Origin: Firmicutes bacterium HGW-Firmicutes-7
Lineage (GTDB): Bacteria; Bacillota; Clostridia; Lachnospirales; Vallitaleaceae
Assembly: GCA_002841375.1 (NCBI GenBank)
Contig: PGZO01000007.1
Span: 62,001 to 126,000 of the forward strand
Length of the DNA: 64,000 nucleotides
Direction of reading: 5' to 3'
Below the pieces are notes generated by a model. The model worked only from the letters and a program-made list of their open reading frames with translations, ran no database searches and was not told the origin of the DNA. How positions within the stretch are numbered: the first letter of the stretch is position 1; the number at the start of each line of letters is the position of its first letter. The position numbers were made by a program, and so were the translations under genes. Shown in pieces: positions 16,470-25,043 of the stretch.

Positions 16470-19400
16470 TTAATCATTCAAACTTTTTATACGCTGTAAT
16501 AGAATCTTAATCTGTCTGAAAGTTTGTTTCTTTTCGCCTTTATTAATTGATAACGCAAAGCATATCTTCTCATTGACGGTAAACTTAAGCTTTTTATTGT
16601 AACTTCCAATCAACTCAGGTATCTTTTCTGGATTAAGTGCTGCATCTTTGTTAATCTCAAATATATATTCTTCCCCTTTTTGATCCACTGAAATCATATC
16701 AAGCTGATTCGCCATAGCTTTTATCAACGCAATATCAAGTAAATTTATTACAACCCGTGGTAATTCTCCATATCTATCTGTTAATTCGTCATGAACATCC
16801 ATGTAATCCTCGTCTGTTTCTATAGATGCAATCTTTTTATACGCTTCAATTTTCCTAATTTCTTCCTTAATGTATTTTTTAGGGATATAGGCATCTACAT
16901 CAATATTAATCGTTGTCTCTATCTTTTCTTTATCAGGATGATCACTCATTTTATGAAGTGCTTGCTCTAAAAGTCTACAATATAGGTCATAACCGACAGC
17001 GTCTAAATGACCATGTTGCTTTTCACCTAATATGTTACCTGCACCTCTTATTTCTAAATCTCGCATGGCAATCTTAAAGCCTGAACCAAATTCTGTAAAC
17101 TGTTTTATGGCTTGCAACCTTTTTTCAGCCACCTCTTGGAGCACCTTATCCTTCTTATACATTAAGTAAGCATACGCTACTCTATTTGATCTTCCTACCC
17201 TTCCTCTGAGCTGATAAAGCTGTGACAAGCCCATTCTATCTGCATCTTGGATAATTATTGTATTGACATTTTGTATATCTAATCCCGTTTCAATAATTGT
17301 GGTAGATACCAAAACATCAATTTCTCCATTAATAAATTCGACCATCATTCTTTCTAATTCTCTTTCGGTCATTTGTCCATGAGCATAAGCTACTTTAGCT
17401 TCTGGAACAAGCATTGCAATATTGTTCGCAACTTCATCTATATTATTTACTCTATTGTATACATAATATACTTGTCCGTTCCTACCAATTTCACGATAAA
17501 TAGCATCTTTAATAAGTTGCTCATTGTGCTCTAACACATAGGTTTGTATTGGATGTCTTTCTTCCGGCGGTTCTTCTAAGGTACTCATATCTCTAATTCC
17601 AACCATACTCATATGAAGCGTTCTAGGAATAGGCGTTGCAGTTAATGTTAAAACGTCAACATTATCTTTAAGTTTCTTAATTTTTTCCTTATGAGATACA
17701 CCAAATCGTTGCTCTTCATCAACAATAAGTAGTCCAAGATTTTTAAATTTAACATCTTTAGAAATAATTCTATGTGTTCCAATTACAATATCCACTAACC
17801 CTTTATTTAAATCCTCAATAACAACTTTTTGTTCCTTTGGACTTTTGAATCTCGACAGCATTTCCACCCTTACGGGAAAATCTTTCATCCGTTGCAAAAA
17901 GTTGTTATAATGTTGCTGTGCTAAAATAGTTGTAGGCACTAAGTACGCTACCTGTTTGCCGTCCTGAACTGCTTTAAAAGCCGCTCTTATGGCTACCTCT
18001 GTCTTACCATACCCAACATCCCCACAAATTAAACGATCCATTATTTTATTGCTTTCCATGTCTTTCTTTGTATCTTCAATAGCATTTATTTGGTCATCTG
18101 TTTCATCATATGGAAACATTTCTTCAAACTCTCTTTGCCATAATGTATCTTTGCTGTAAATAAAGCCTTTTCCAATCTCTCTTTTTGCATAAAGATCAAT
18201 CAGATCCTTCGCAAGCACCTCTACTTCAGACTTTACTCTTGCTTTGGTTTTTTTCCATTCACTAGTTCCTAACTTATTAAGCCTTGGCTTCTTGCCTTCT
18301 ACACCGACATATTTTTGTATTGCATTAAGCTGATTCGTTGTAATATATAAATTGCCTCCATCTTGATAAGATATCTTAATGAAGTCTTTGCTAATACCAT
18401 CTATTTCTATTTTTTCGATGCCTCTAAATACGCCGATTCCATGATTTTCATGAACGATATAATCTCCGACTTTTAAATCCGTAAAACTATCTAATTTTCT
18501 ACCTTCTTTAAATTTCTTTTGTCTTGATTTTTTCTTTTTCTTCCCACCAATTTCCGTTTCAGATAACACTACAAATTTAGCTTGAGGATATTCAAAACCT
18601 TTATGAAGGCTACCATAGCTTACAGTTACAACGCCTTTTTTTAGGGGCTCCTCTAAGGTGCTTGAAAACACTGCTTGAATATGATTTTCCATAAGTAGGT
18701 TGCTCATTCTTTCAGCACGCGTATAAGAAGCACTCAAAAGTATAATCTGATAATTGTTTTTAATAAAGTAATTCAAGTCATTTTTCAGCATCTCAAAGTT
18801 ATTATGATAAGGACTAATTGTCTTCATTGAAAACTCTACCGGTGAATGCCATTTCATAAAATGAATCTTTTGCATTAGCGTACTCATAAGCACCCTTTTT
18901 TGCATTTCTAACTTTGTTACAATCGCACTTAGATCATGGACTATTTCTAGCTGTCCTTTTAACAAATATCCTTTTTCAAATCTTCCCTTAATGCTTTCGT
19001 CTAATTCTTGCTTAATAGAATCCCATCGTTCTTGAATTCTAATGGGTTCATCTACAAATATAATTGGGTTGTTAAAATAATCAACAATTGAATATAATTT
19101 ATTGTAGTAATAGTTCATATAGCCTTCTATACCATTAAAATTTCCAAGATTTTCCACCTTATTCAATATTTCATTTGTAACTTTTTTTATCCTGACCGCT
19201 TCCTCTTCACTTCCAGCCTTCGAAAAATGATTGATCATTTCTTCAGAATCTTTTTTTATCTTTTTTATAGCCTGGCTGATTGCTTCATCTGTTACAACAA
19301 TTTCTCTTGCGGGTAGAACTTTAATCTCGTCTTTATTTTCTATAGATCTTTGACTCGTAGGATTCACAAGCCGAATCGAGTCAATTTCATCACCAAATAG

Positions 19401-19985
19401 TTCAATTCTATATAAATTGTCTTCGTTAACTGGATATATATCAATTATTCCACCTCTAACAGAAAATTGACCGGTCACTTCAACCTGCTCCGTTCGCTCA
19501 TATCCCATATAGGTAAGCTGTTTAGCAAGTGAATTAATATTTAATGTTCCCCCTATTTTAAAGCACAACGTATTATTCAAAAAAATATCCTTATGAATAA
19601 TAGGATCCATCAATGCTTCAATAGAAATAACTACCGTTATCTTTTCTTCGTCTAAAATAGCTTTTATTACTTTAAGTCTTTCTCTTACAATGTCGTTACT
19701 ATGCACATCTGCGCTATAAAATATGATATCTTTTGAAGGGTATAGCATCACACTATCCCCTTCAAAGAACTTTAAATCTTCTTCAATTTCTTTTGCTCTA
19801 ACTTCATTATAAGTTATTATTAGCTTACTATCCGCACCCCTTAAACTACCAAGGGCATGTATTAAGTGACTTTTTGCCGAATCAGCCACACCTAATATAC
19901 ATGTTGGCTCTTTATCATATTTCATTTTCTTTGATGCACTTTCAAAAGCTTCTAGCATCATTAACGGATTTATTAATGCCTTCAT
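16470..19985 (-). CDS. mfd: Transcription-repair coupling factor Mfd
   Basis: Displaces RNA polymerase stalled at lesions and recruits UvrA. Order: UvrB-like N-terminal domains, RNA-polymerase-interacting CarD-like domain (VGDYIVHENHGIGVFRGIEKI near 500), RecG-like translocase with Walker A CGDVGYGKTEVA near 660 and DEEQRFG, the helicase C domain with QLRGRVGRSNR, and the C-terminal TRCF domain. 1171 aa is the expected length. Confidence 0.97.
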   Translation of the reverse strand: MKALINPLMMLEAFESASKKMKYDKEPTCILGVADSAKSHLIHALGSLRGADSKLIITYNEVRAKEIEEDLKFFEGDSVMLYPSKDIIFYSADVHSNDIVRERLKVIKAILDEEKITVVISIEALMDPIIHKDIFLNNTLCFKIGGTLNINSLAKQLTYMGYERTEQVEVTGQFSVRGGIIDIYPVNEDNLYRIELFGDEIDSIRLVNPTSQRSIENKDEIKVLPAREIVVTDEAISQAIKKIKKDSEEMINHFSKAGSEEEAVRIKKVTNEILNKVENLGNFNGIEGYMNYYYNKLYSIVDYFNNPIIFVDEPIRIQERWDSIKQELDESIKGRFEKGYLLKGQLEIVHDLSAIVTKLEMQKRVLMSTLMQKIHFMKWHSPVEFSMKTISPYHNNFEMLKNDLNYFIKNNYQIILLSASYTRAERMSNLLMENHIQAVFSSTLEEPLKKGVVTVSYGSLHKGFEYPQAKFVVLSETEIGGKKKKKSRQKKFKEGRKLDSFTDLKVGDYIVHENHGIGVFRGIEKIEIDGISKDFIKISYQDGGNLYITTNQLNAIQKYVGVEGKKPRLNKLGTSEWKKTKARVKSEVEVLAKDLIDLYAKREIGKGFIYSKDTLWQREFEEMFPYDETDDQINAIEDTKKDMESNKIMDRLICGDVGYGKTEVAIRAAFKAVQDGKQVAYLVPTTILAQQHYNNFLQRMKDFPVRVEMLSRFKSPKEQKVVIEDLNKGLVDIVIGTHRIISKDVKFKNLGLLIVDEEQRFGVSHKEKIKKLKDNVDVLTLTATPIPRTLHMSMVGIRDMSTLEEPPEERHPIQTYVLEHNEQLIKDAIYREIGRNGQVYYVYNRVNNIDEVANNIAMLVPEAKVAYAHGQMTERELERMMVEFINGEIDVLVSTTIIETGLDIQNVNTIIIQDADRMGLSQLYQLRGRVGRSNRVAYAYLMYKKDKVLQEVAEKRLQAIKQFTEFGSGFKIAMRDLEIRGAGNILGEKQHGHLDAVGYDLYCRLLEQALHKMSDHPDKEKIETTINIDVDAYIPKKYIKEEIRKIEAYKKIASIETDEDYMDVHDELTDRYGELPRVVINLLDIALIKAMANQLDMISVDQKGEEYIFEINKDAALNPEKIPELIGSYNKKLKFTVNEKICFALSINKGEKKQTFRQIKILLQRIKSLND

Positions 19986-20092
19986 GGTGTTACTCCTTAT
20001 TCATCCAACATGCTTCTATCTCATTACTATTATAGTCTAATAGAAAAATATTTCAACCGTTTAATCAACTTTATTAAGGTTCTATCGTGGAC

Positions 20093-20133
20093 AAAAAAAA
20101 GCTCCCTGACACTTGAGGGATGTCAACGAGCTT
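20093..20133 (-). terminator. Terminator of the transglutaminase gene
   Basis: Two-part stem: AAGCTC with GAGCTT (outer) and TGACA with TGTCA (inner), followed on the minus strand by eight T. It lies 15 bp after the gene. Confidence 0.88.
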
Positions 20134-20147
20134 GGGGCCTAATTAAG

Positions 20148-21002
20148 TTAAAACATTAATTCTGCAGTATATTGCGTACTAGATTTTTCCATTGCATACT
20201 GCTTTTGATTCTTATTCATATAAGCATCATAGGTCGTATCTACAATAATCCACCTGTTTTCACTACTTAGATATATTTCATTCCACGCATGATATACATC
20301 TGTTGTTGTTGATTGACCTTTAATTAGTTTTGTAGGTATGCCTTGGCTTCGTAACATTGAAGCTAAAAGCACGGAATAATCAAAACAAATACCCTTTTTA
20401 TCCTGAAGGATTACATCAATATCAGGTATATAATCAAATGTAAGTCTATCAATTTTCTCATGGTCATAATCAATATTTTTTACAATATAAGTATATAGCG
20501 TATCAATGATTTCTTTTTCTGAAAGCTCATATTGGCTATTTTGAGTTACTGCAATCTTGTCCTTCTTTGCGTCAGCTAACAACTTTTGAGATAATTTAAC
20601 AGCTAAGTTTGTTGCGTCCCATTTAACCTGTTGCGTTGATGCTAGAAAAACACTATTTATGGAATCAATTGTTACATTCCCAGATGCAGAATAAACATTT
20701 TTATATTTTGTACCGGTCGTATTTTCATAAATATTAACTGTATACTTTCCATTACCAAGTTGTAATGGGTAGTTCACATAGTCGATACAATTTGCGATGT
20801 TGTATATGTACGTTTCATCTCCACTTTGTATAACGAGTTTTGATTTAACATTACTTTCAGTATTCAATAGAACCTTGACAATTCCATTGCTGCTATAACT
20901 AAAGTCAACATCATATGCTGACGTATTTCTAGCTAATATATTAACACTTAATATGCCTGCCAATAAAACGATCATAATAAGGTAGCTAATTTTCCTTTTC
21001 AT
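20148..21002 (-). CDS. Exported transglutaminase-like protein under c-di-GMP riboswitch control
   Basis: A secreted protein of 284 aa. A signal peptide or anchor covers residues 1-25. The first half is beta-rich (about 30-130). The second half is a transglutaminase/protease-like core with the Cys-His-Asp triad in GICFDYSVLLASMLRSQG, VYHAWNEIY and WIIVDTTYD. It may crosslink or cleave cell-surface proteins. I use the ATG at 21002, 8 bp after AAGGAG. Its ribosome site directly follows the closing stem of a c-di-GMP-I aptamer, so production should respond to c-di-GMP. A sortase gene lies upstream in the same direction. Confidence 0.85.
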   Translation of the reverse strand: MKRKISYLIMIVLLAGILSVNILARNTSAYDVDFSYSSNGIVKVLLNTESNVKSKLVIQSGDETYIYNIANCIDYVNYPLQLGNGKYTVNIYENTTGTKYKNVYSASGNVTIDSINSVFLASTQQVKWDATNLAVKLSQKLLADAKKDKIAVTQNSQYELSEKEIIDTLYTYIVKNIDYDHEKIDRLTFDYIPDIDVILQDKKGICFDYSVLLASMLRSQGIPTKLIKGQSTTTDVYHAWNEIYLSSENRWIIVDTTYDAYMNKNQKQYAMEKSSTQYTAELMF

Positions 21003-21016
21003 AAGTACCACTCCTT

Positions 21017-21098
21017 CGATAACCGGCTACCCTTCAATAAAGCGAAAGGCCCAATGGTTTTGCGTCCCAATCTTACGATTGGTTTGCCTTTATCGGTA
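21017..21098 (-). promoter_or_regulatory. Cyclic di-GMP-I (GEMM-I) riboswitch, gene-proximal aptamer
   Basis: Minus strand: closing stem CGATAA (5') with TTATCG (3'); GGCAAACC; P2 capped by the GNRA loop GTAA; GGGACGCAAA; P3 CCTTTC/GAAGGG; and GGTAGCC. These are the conserved GEMM-I blocks. The 3' strand of P1 ends at the AAGGAG of the downstream gene, so control of translation initiation is plausible. Confidence 0.93.
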
Positions 21099-21107
21099 AT
21101 GAACGTA

Positions 21108-21198
21108 CAAAAAAACTCCCTTTCGGAGGCTAGGCTGCCATATGAATAGGCCCTGTAGCTTTGCGTCCCAATCTTTCGACTGGTTTGCCATTATCGGT
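21108..21198 (-). promoter_or_regulatory. Cyclic di-GMP-I (GEMM-I) riboswitch, distal aptamer with terminator
   Basis: A second aptamer upstream in tandem: GGCAAACC, P2 with GAAA loop, GGGACGCAAAGC and GGCAGCC. Its 3' end runs into a short GC hairpin (CTCC-GAAAG-GGAG) followed by seven T (about 21111-21127), i.e. a terminator. The P1 partner strand is not obvious, so ligand binding may work through competition with the terminator, or this copy may be weaker. Confidence 0.85.
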
Positions 21199-21310
21199 GA
21201 AAGTACCAAATTTGTATTTATTAAATTGTTATATTCCGTTAATACCGTCATTATATCATAGGTTCTTGCCTTTTACAAGTTCATTTTTCATTATTCTATA
21301 ATTTTCTACG

Positions 21311-22066
21311 CTATTCGTCTTTACTAACAGCATGAATAATAAGTCTACTATCCGGGTTTATTGCTGGATGACAAGTGATAAGTGTCACAACTTTATTATG
21401 AGAACTTCCATTAATTACCGAAGTGTCGTTTGGTTTAACGAAAAGTTTTTCATATACCTCATAATAAACTTTTGTTCCATCTGCCTTTTGTATAGTGATC
21501 TCATCGCCCACATATACCTCGTCTAATCTATTAAAAAAACTACCAAAAGAGTGGCTTCTATGTCCTGCTAATACGGCATTTCCAATTTCACCTAAAAGTG
21601 CTGATTCAGGCATATGACCAATCGAAACCTTTAAGGTTTCAAGGTCCACTCCCTCTGCAATAGGAAGCTTAACATTTATTGAATCAATCGTAATAATACC
21701 TATTGTTTTTGGCATCTTTTTTATGATTGTTTGTTTAATCTGTCCTTCTTCAATATTCTCAGAACTTTCATCTATTTCACTTTGGTTGTGCTGATCTGTT
21801 CCCCACGCAAGTACTTCATCTAATTCGTTAAACGCCTCCACTTGAGTTGTTTCACTATTTTCAATCTCAAGATAAAAACTCTTAATCATTTCTTCCTGCT
21901 TCCTATTCGTAACCATCTTCCCAATAATCGGAATGGCAACAATAATTAAACCTAGTGCAATAAGCAGTGAACTAAGGTATCGTTTTGTATTGTTTCTATT
22001 AGTCGTTTCTTTATTCTCTTCCCTCTTAACTTCTTTATCTTCCATATAAAATACTACGCCCCTCAT
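21311..22066 (-). CDS. Sortase (class D-like)
   Basis: Membrane-anchored cysteine transpeptidase that attaches proteins to the cell wall. A TM segment (LSSLLIALGLIIVAIPII) lies near residues 31-50. The catalytic His is in LAGHRSHSFGSFF, the Cys in VTLITCHP and the Arg in DSRLIIHA. The ATG at 22066 is used; an ATG seven codons in (22045) is also possible. It lies 10 bp after pth and upstream of the riboswitch-controlled transglutaminase; no LPXTG substrate gene was recognised in the window. Confidence 0.9.
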   Translation of the reverse strand: MRGVVFYMEDKEVKREENKETTNRNNTKRYLSSLLIALGLIIVAIPIIGKMVTNRKQEEMIKSFYLEIENSETTQVEAFNELDEVLAWGTDQHNQSEIDESSENIEEGQIKQTIIKKMPKTIGIITIDSINVKLPIAEGVDLETLKVSIGHMPESALLGEIGNAVLAGHRSHSFGSFFNRLDEVYVGDEITIQKADGTKVYYEVYEKLFVKPNDTSVINGSSHNKVVTLITCHPAINPDSRLIIHAVSKDE

Positions 22067-22076
22067 AATAAAGCAC

Positions 22077-22634
22077 TTAATTGAATGTATTCATTGCCAC
22101 TTCAACACCACTGGAAATCATCTTCTCAACAGCCTTAGAAGCTTGTTCAACCGCGTCCACTACCGTTGGTAATTCATTCTTTTTAAACCTCGCCAATACA
22201 TAATTTGCCAAATCCCAGCCTGGTGGTTTTTCTCCAACCCCAAACTTTATTCTTTTGAATTCATTTGTCCCTATATGGCTTATAATACTTTTAATCCCAT
22301 TGTGTCCACCCGCACTTCCTTTGCTACGGATTCTTAAAATTCCAACATCTAGGCTTGTATCATCGTAAACAACAATCAAACTATTAATATCTGCTTTATA
22401 AAAGCTTAATAGTTCACTAACACATTCTCCACTTAGGTTCATATATGTCTGCGGTTTAACAACGATTACTTTTTCACCACAAACCACGCCTTGTCCTATT
22501 ATTGCTCTATGCTTTTTTATATTGATCTTAATGCCGTTATCATACGCAAAGCGTTCTACAACCTCAAAACCAATATTATGTCTAGTGGAATCATACTGTG
22601 ATCCCGGATTTCCAAGCCCTATTACGAAATACAT
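22077..22634 (-). CDS. pth: Peptidyl-tRNA hydrolase
   Basis: Recycles peptidyl-tRNA released from stalled ribosomes. MYFVIGLGNPGSQYDSTRHNIGFEVV holds the catalytic Asn and His; KPQTYMNLSG and VVYDDTSLDVG...GSAGGHNG are further signatures. 185 aa is normal. It has its own promoter (see 22678-22706). Confidence 0.96.
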   Translation of the reverse strand: MYFVIGLGNPGSQYDSTRHNIGFEVVERFAYDNGIKINIKKHRAIIGQGVVCGEKVIVVKPQTYMNLSGECVSELLSFYKADINSLIVVYDDTSLDVGILRIRSKGSAGGHNGIKSIISHIGTNEFKRIKFGVGEKPPGWDLANYVLARFKKNELPTVVDAVEQASKAVEKMISSGVEVAMNTFN

Positions 22635-22677
22635 ATTGTTTCACCCTTTAACTTTCAGTTTTAAAAAATATATTTTT

Positions 22678-22706
22678 ATTATACTTGATTCCACCTGTTT
22701 GTTCAA
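22678..22706 (-). promoter_or_regulatory. pth promoter
   Basis: On the minus strand TTGAAC (22701-22706), 17 bp, TATAAT (22678-22683). It lies downstream of the terminator of the candidate RNA at 22737-22910, so pth is transcribed independently of it. Confidence 0.75.
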
Positions 22707-22736
22707 TGCAATTCTACCTTACAATAGACACGCAAC

Positions 22737-22910
22737 AAAAAGAAGCCTCAAGCTATATTACATATCTTAAAGGCTTCTCCACATTCTAGTATCGTGCTAA
22801 AAGTATTTCCCCCACTTTTATTCGCACTAACGAGACCGATCTTTCCGATTCTAATCACGTTTCTATACTCTAATTTCCCCTTGCCATTTACAATAGCAAA
22901 TCGTTGCCGC
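22737..22910 (-). ncRNA. Candidate structured RNA divergent from agrBD (RNAIII-like position)
   Basis: A ~170-nt transcription unit on the minus strand: promoter TTGTTT-17-TATAAA (22917-22945), two clear hairpins (UUGCUAU-UGUAA-AUGGCAA at the 5' end; GUGC..UAAAAGU/ACUUUUA..GCAC in the middle) and a terminator GAAGCCT/AGGCTTC plus T-run (22737-22777). Its promoter has LytTR-like direct repeats in the same geometry as agrB. A 36-codon frame from GTG 22858 to TGA 22748 stays open through most of it, but it lacks a well-placed ribosome site and runs into the terminator stem, so I favour RNA. Identity with a known RNA family (for example 6S) cannot be excluded. Confidence 0.55.
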
Positions 22911-22916
22911 CTTTAT

Positions 22917-23063
22917 TTTATACAACTTTTACTCATTTAAAACAATAGAAAGTCGGTGAAACTGTATTTTCAGAACACAAAAATGCAACCAAAACATTTT
23001 CGTATTCTAATCTGACAATTTCAACTTCCAATGATTGAGTAAAAAATATCTCTCTGATAATAT
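22917..23063. promoter_or_regulatory. Divergent LytTR-type promoter region of agrB and the candidate RNA
   Basis: Rightward (agrB): ACATTTTCG (22994-23002), 12 bp, ACAATTTCA (23015-23023), 11 bp, TTGAGT (23035-23040), 17 bp, TAATAT (23058-23063). Leftward (RNA): GCATTTTTG (22978-22986), 12 bp, ACAGTTTCA (22957-22965), 11 bp, TTGTTT (22940-22945), 17 bp, TATAAA (22917-22922). The same repeat spacing and the same distance to the -35 occur on both sides. LytTR regulators such as AgrA bind paired 9-bp repeats about two helical turns apart. Binding by the regulator at 25040-25783 is an inference. Confidence 0.7.
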
Positions 23064-23101
23064 GAGGGAATAATAGAAACATTAAGAAAAGGGTTGATTA
23101 T

Positions 23102-23695
23102 ATGTCATTTGATAAAACCATTACCTTCTTCGTCAATGCTGTTCAAGAAAACAAGCTTTTATCAGAAGAAGATATTTGCAAAATGAAGTATGGGATGCAA
23201 GTAACTTCAAATGAAGTTATAAAGATTTTAATATTTCTATTGTTGTTCGGGACTATTAGGAAACTTGATGCTTTTATTTTATCTTTTTTGGTTTTAGCTA
23301 CAGTTCGTAGCTTTGCAGGAGGCCTCCATTTTTATCGCTGGTCAAGTTGCTTTTTGTTTTCACTAGCTTTTTTTATAACAAATATTTTGATACTTCCAAA
23401 TATTGTAGTGATTAACAATAGCCTAGTTTATTACATAGTTGTATTGTTTTCAATAATTATTACATTGTTATTTGCACCTAAGCCTTCAAAGCACCGACCT
23501 GTTACACAAAAAAAATACATCTATAAAGCTAAAGGAACTGCATTCATTGTTACACTTACTTGGCTCCTTGTTTTATTTACATTCTTCAAGTACTCTCAGT
23601 TGTTTTCTATAGGGATATGGACTGTAACCTTACAAAACATCCAATTGATGATATCAGGAGGTCTAAAACATGAAAAAAATGTCAAAATTGTCTAG
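23102..23695 (+). CDS. agrB: AgrB-like autoinducer peptide-processing membrane protease
   Basis: Cleaves and helps cyclise the AgrD precursor. 197 aa with about five to six TM segments. The catalytic pair is visible: His76 in FAGGLHFY and Cys83 in RWSSCF, seven residues apart as in staphylococcal AgrB (H77/C84). It overlaps agrD by 26 bp. Its promoter has two LytTR-like repeats, suggesting positive feedback by the regulator encoded nearby. Confidence 0.93.
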   Translation: MSFDKTITFFVNAVQENKLLSEEDICKMKYGMQVTSNEVIKILIFLLLFGTIRKLDAFILSFLVLATVRSFAGGLHFYRWSSCFLFSLAFFITNILILPNIVVINNSLVYYIVVLFSIIITLLFAPKPSKHRPVTQKKYIYKAKGTAFIVTLTWLLVLFTFFKYSQLFSIGIWTVTLQNIQLMISGGLKHEKNVKIV

Positions 23696-23813
23696 CCAGC
23701 TTATCGCTTCTTTTGCTTTTGTTTTTATTGCAGTTGCTACCGTTACTTCAAGTGCTTATTGTTGGGTCTTTTGGGGAGAAACAGATTGCCCTGCTTGTTT
23801 AAGGAAACACTAA
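23670..23813 (+). CDS. agrD: AgrD-like cyclic thiolactone autoinducer precursor (47 aa)
   Basis: A small gene directly behind AGGAGG (inside the agrB 3' end). The peptide has a basic start (MKKMSKLSSQ), a hydrophobic amphipathic leader (to residue ~26), then SSAYCWVFWGETDCPACLRKH. By comparison with AgrD, Cys31 and the four residues after it (CWVFW) could form the five-residue thiolactone ring, followed by an acidic/Pro tail ending in LRKH. The tail holds an unusual CPAC pair (Cys40, Cys43). The stop overlaps the 3' end of the convergent kinase gene by 15 bp. Confidence 0.88.
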   Translation: MKKMSKLSSQLIASFAFVFIAVATVTSSAYCWVFWGETDCPACLRKH

Positions 23814-25043
23814 TGTAACAGTAATCCACCCAACCGAATTAACGATTTCTATTTTTCCATAATAACTCTCAACTATTTTATTAATATTATACAATCCATA
23901 TCCCCTATTATCACCTTTAGTAGAATATCCTTTTTTTAGAATATTGTTAATCATATCTTGCGATATAGGCAATCCCGTATTGGCTACCTCAATAATCTTA
24001 TGATCAGAATCATTCTTCATCGTAATGGTTATTCTTTTATCTCTGTCACCGCTTACTAAAGCTGCATCTTTTGCATTATCAATTAAATTTCCTATCACCT
24101 CTACCATTTCATAATCTTTTAATGGATATGATGGTAACGGCATATCATAAATAAATTCAAATTCAATGTTCTTACTTTGTAATTCAGAATTTTTACTATA
24201 CAAAAGTGCACTAATAATATTGTTATTCGTATTAAGAAACTTTTCGTTTTTATAAGAAGTCTGCATAACATCCTCAATATAAGTTGCTATTTGAGTATTT
24301 CTATCTAATTCCGCAATACTATATAGCGCTTGAAGATGATTTTTATAATCGTGTTGTTTTGTTTTAACTTCATCAATTAATCTTTCTAGTATAGGATAAT
24401 ACTCATTATAAATTTTGGCTATTTTTCTTCCTTCGTTTATTTTCACTATTTCTAAAAAAAGAATTATAACGATTAAAGTCCATATTATAATTGCTGTAAA
24501 TATTAACGATACATACTGCCAACTATTCGCTTGATTGCTGTCCCAAATTATACTATAAAAAACTACGGGTACCAATAGCACAAACATCAACGTATTGATG
24601 AAGCTTTGTTTTTTCAAATAAAAGACCAGCACCTTATTCAAAGGAAAAATCCTTACTATAAAATAAACAGCTACGATCAAAATGCTGTTTATTATAACGC
24701 CATTAAAAAAAGAGTATGTTGTGTTCTTTACAATTAAGAGTACGACCATTTGACATATTTGAACTGTGGCCAATATCACTATCACAAAAACGTGAAGAAA
24801 CAATCCTTGTAAATAGGGAATCCTCATCAGCACCTTGAACGCAATAACTGCAAATAAAAACCCCCAAAGCATACGCAAGGGTACATTAAAATATCCTACT
24901 AAAGTTCCTTCAATAATCATAAGTGAACTCCATACCATTACCATTTTTGAATCTTTGCTAAACCGCTCATCCGTATTATAAATAACCACGTAGTAAGCCA
25001 CAATTTCTAAAGCTGATAGAATGAACATTTGCCATAACTTCAA
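23799..25043 (-). CDS. AgrC-like sensor histidine kinase (GHKL domain)
   Basis: Probable receptor for the AgrD-derived peptide. 414 aa: six to seven N-terminal TM segments (residues ~1-205), a coiled linker, the H-box KQHDYKNHLQALYSIAELD (phosphoacceptor His near 240), and a GHKL ATPase domain with EVIGNLIDNAKDAA and GYGLYNI. It overlaps the upstream regulator gene by 4 bp (ATGA) and is convergent with agrBD, so peptide genes and receptor are on opposite strands. Confidence 0.9.
   Translation of the reverse strand: MKLWQMFILSALEIVAYYVVIYNTDERFSKDSKMVMVWSSLMIIEGTLVGYFNVPLRMLWGFLFAVIAFKVLMRIPYLQGLFLHVFVIVILATVQICQMVVLLIVKNTTYSFFNGVIINSILIVAVYFIVRIFPLNKVLVFYLKKQSFINTLMFVLLVPVVFYSIIWDSNQANSWQYVSLIFTAIIIWTLIVIILFLEIVKINEGRKIAKIYNEYYPILERLIDEVKTKQHDYKNHLQALYSIAELDRNTQIATYIEDVMQTSYKNEKFLNTNNNIISALLYSKNSELQSKNIEFEFIYDMPLPSYPLKDYEMVEVIGNLIDNAKDAALVSGDRDKRITITMKNDSDHKIIEVANTGLPISQDMINNILKKGYSTKGDNRGYGLYNINKIVESYYGKIEIVNSVGWITVTLVFP

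Noticed and set aside
22737-22910. Riboswitch controlling pth
   Set aside because: pth has its own promoter after the terminator at 22737-22777, so the structured unit is more likely an independent RNA.
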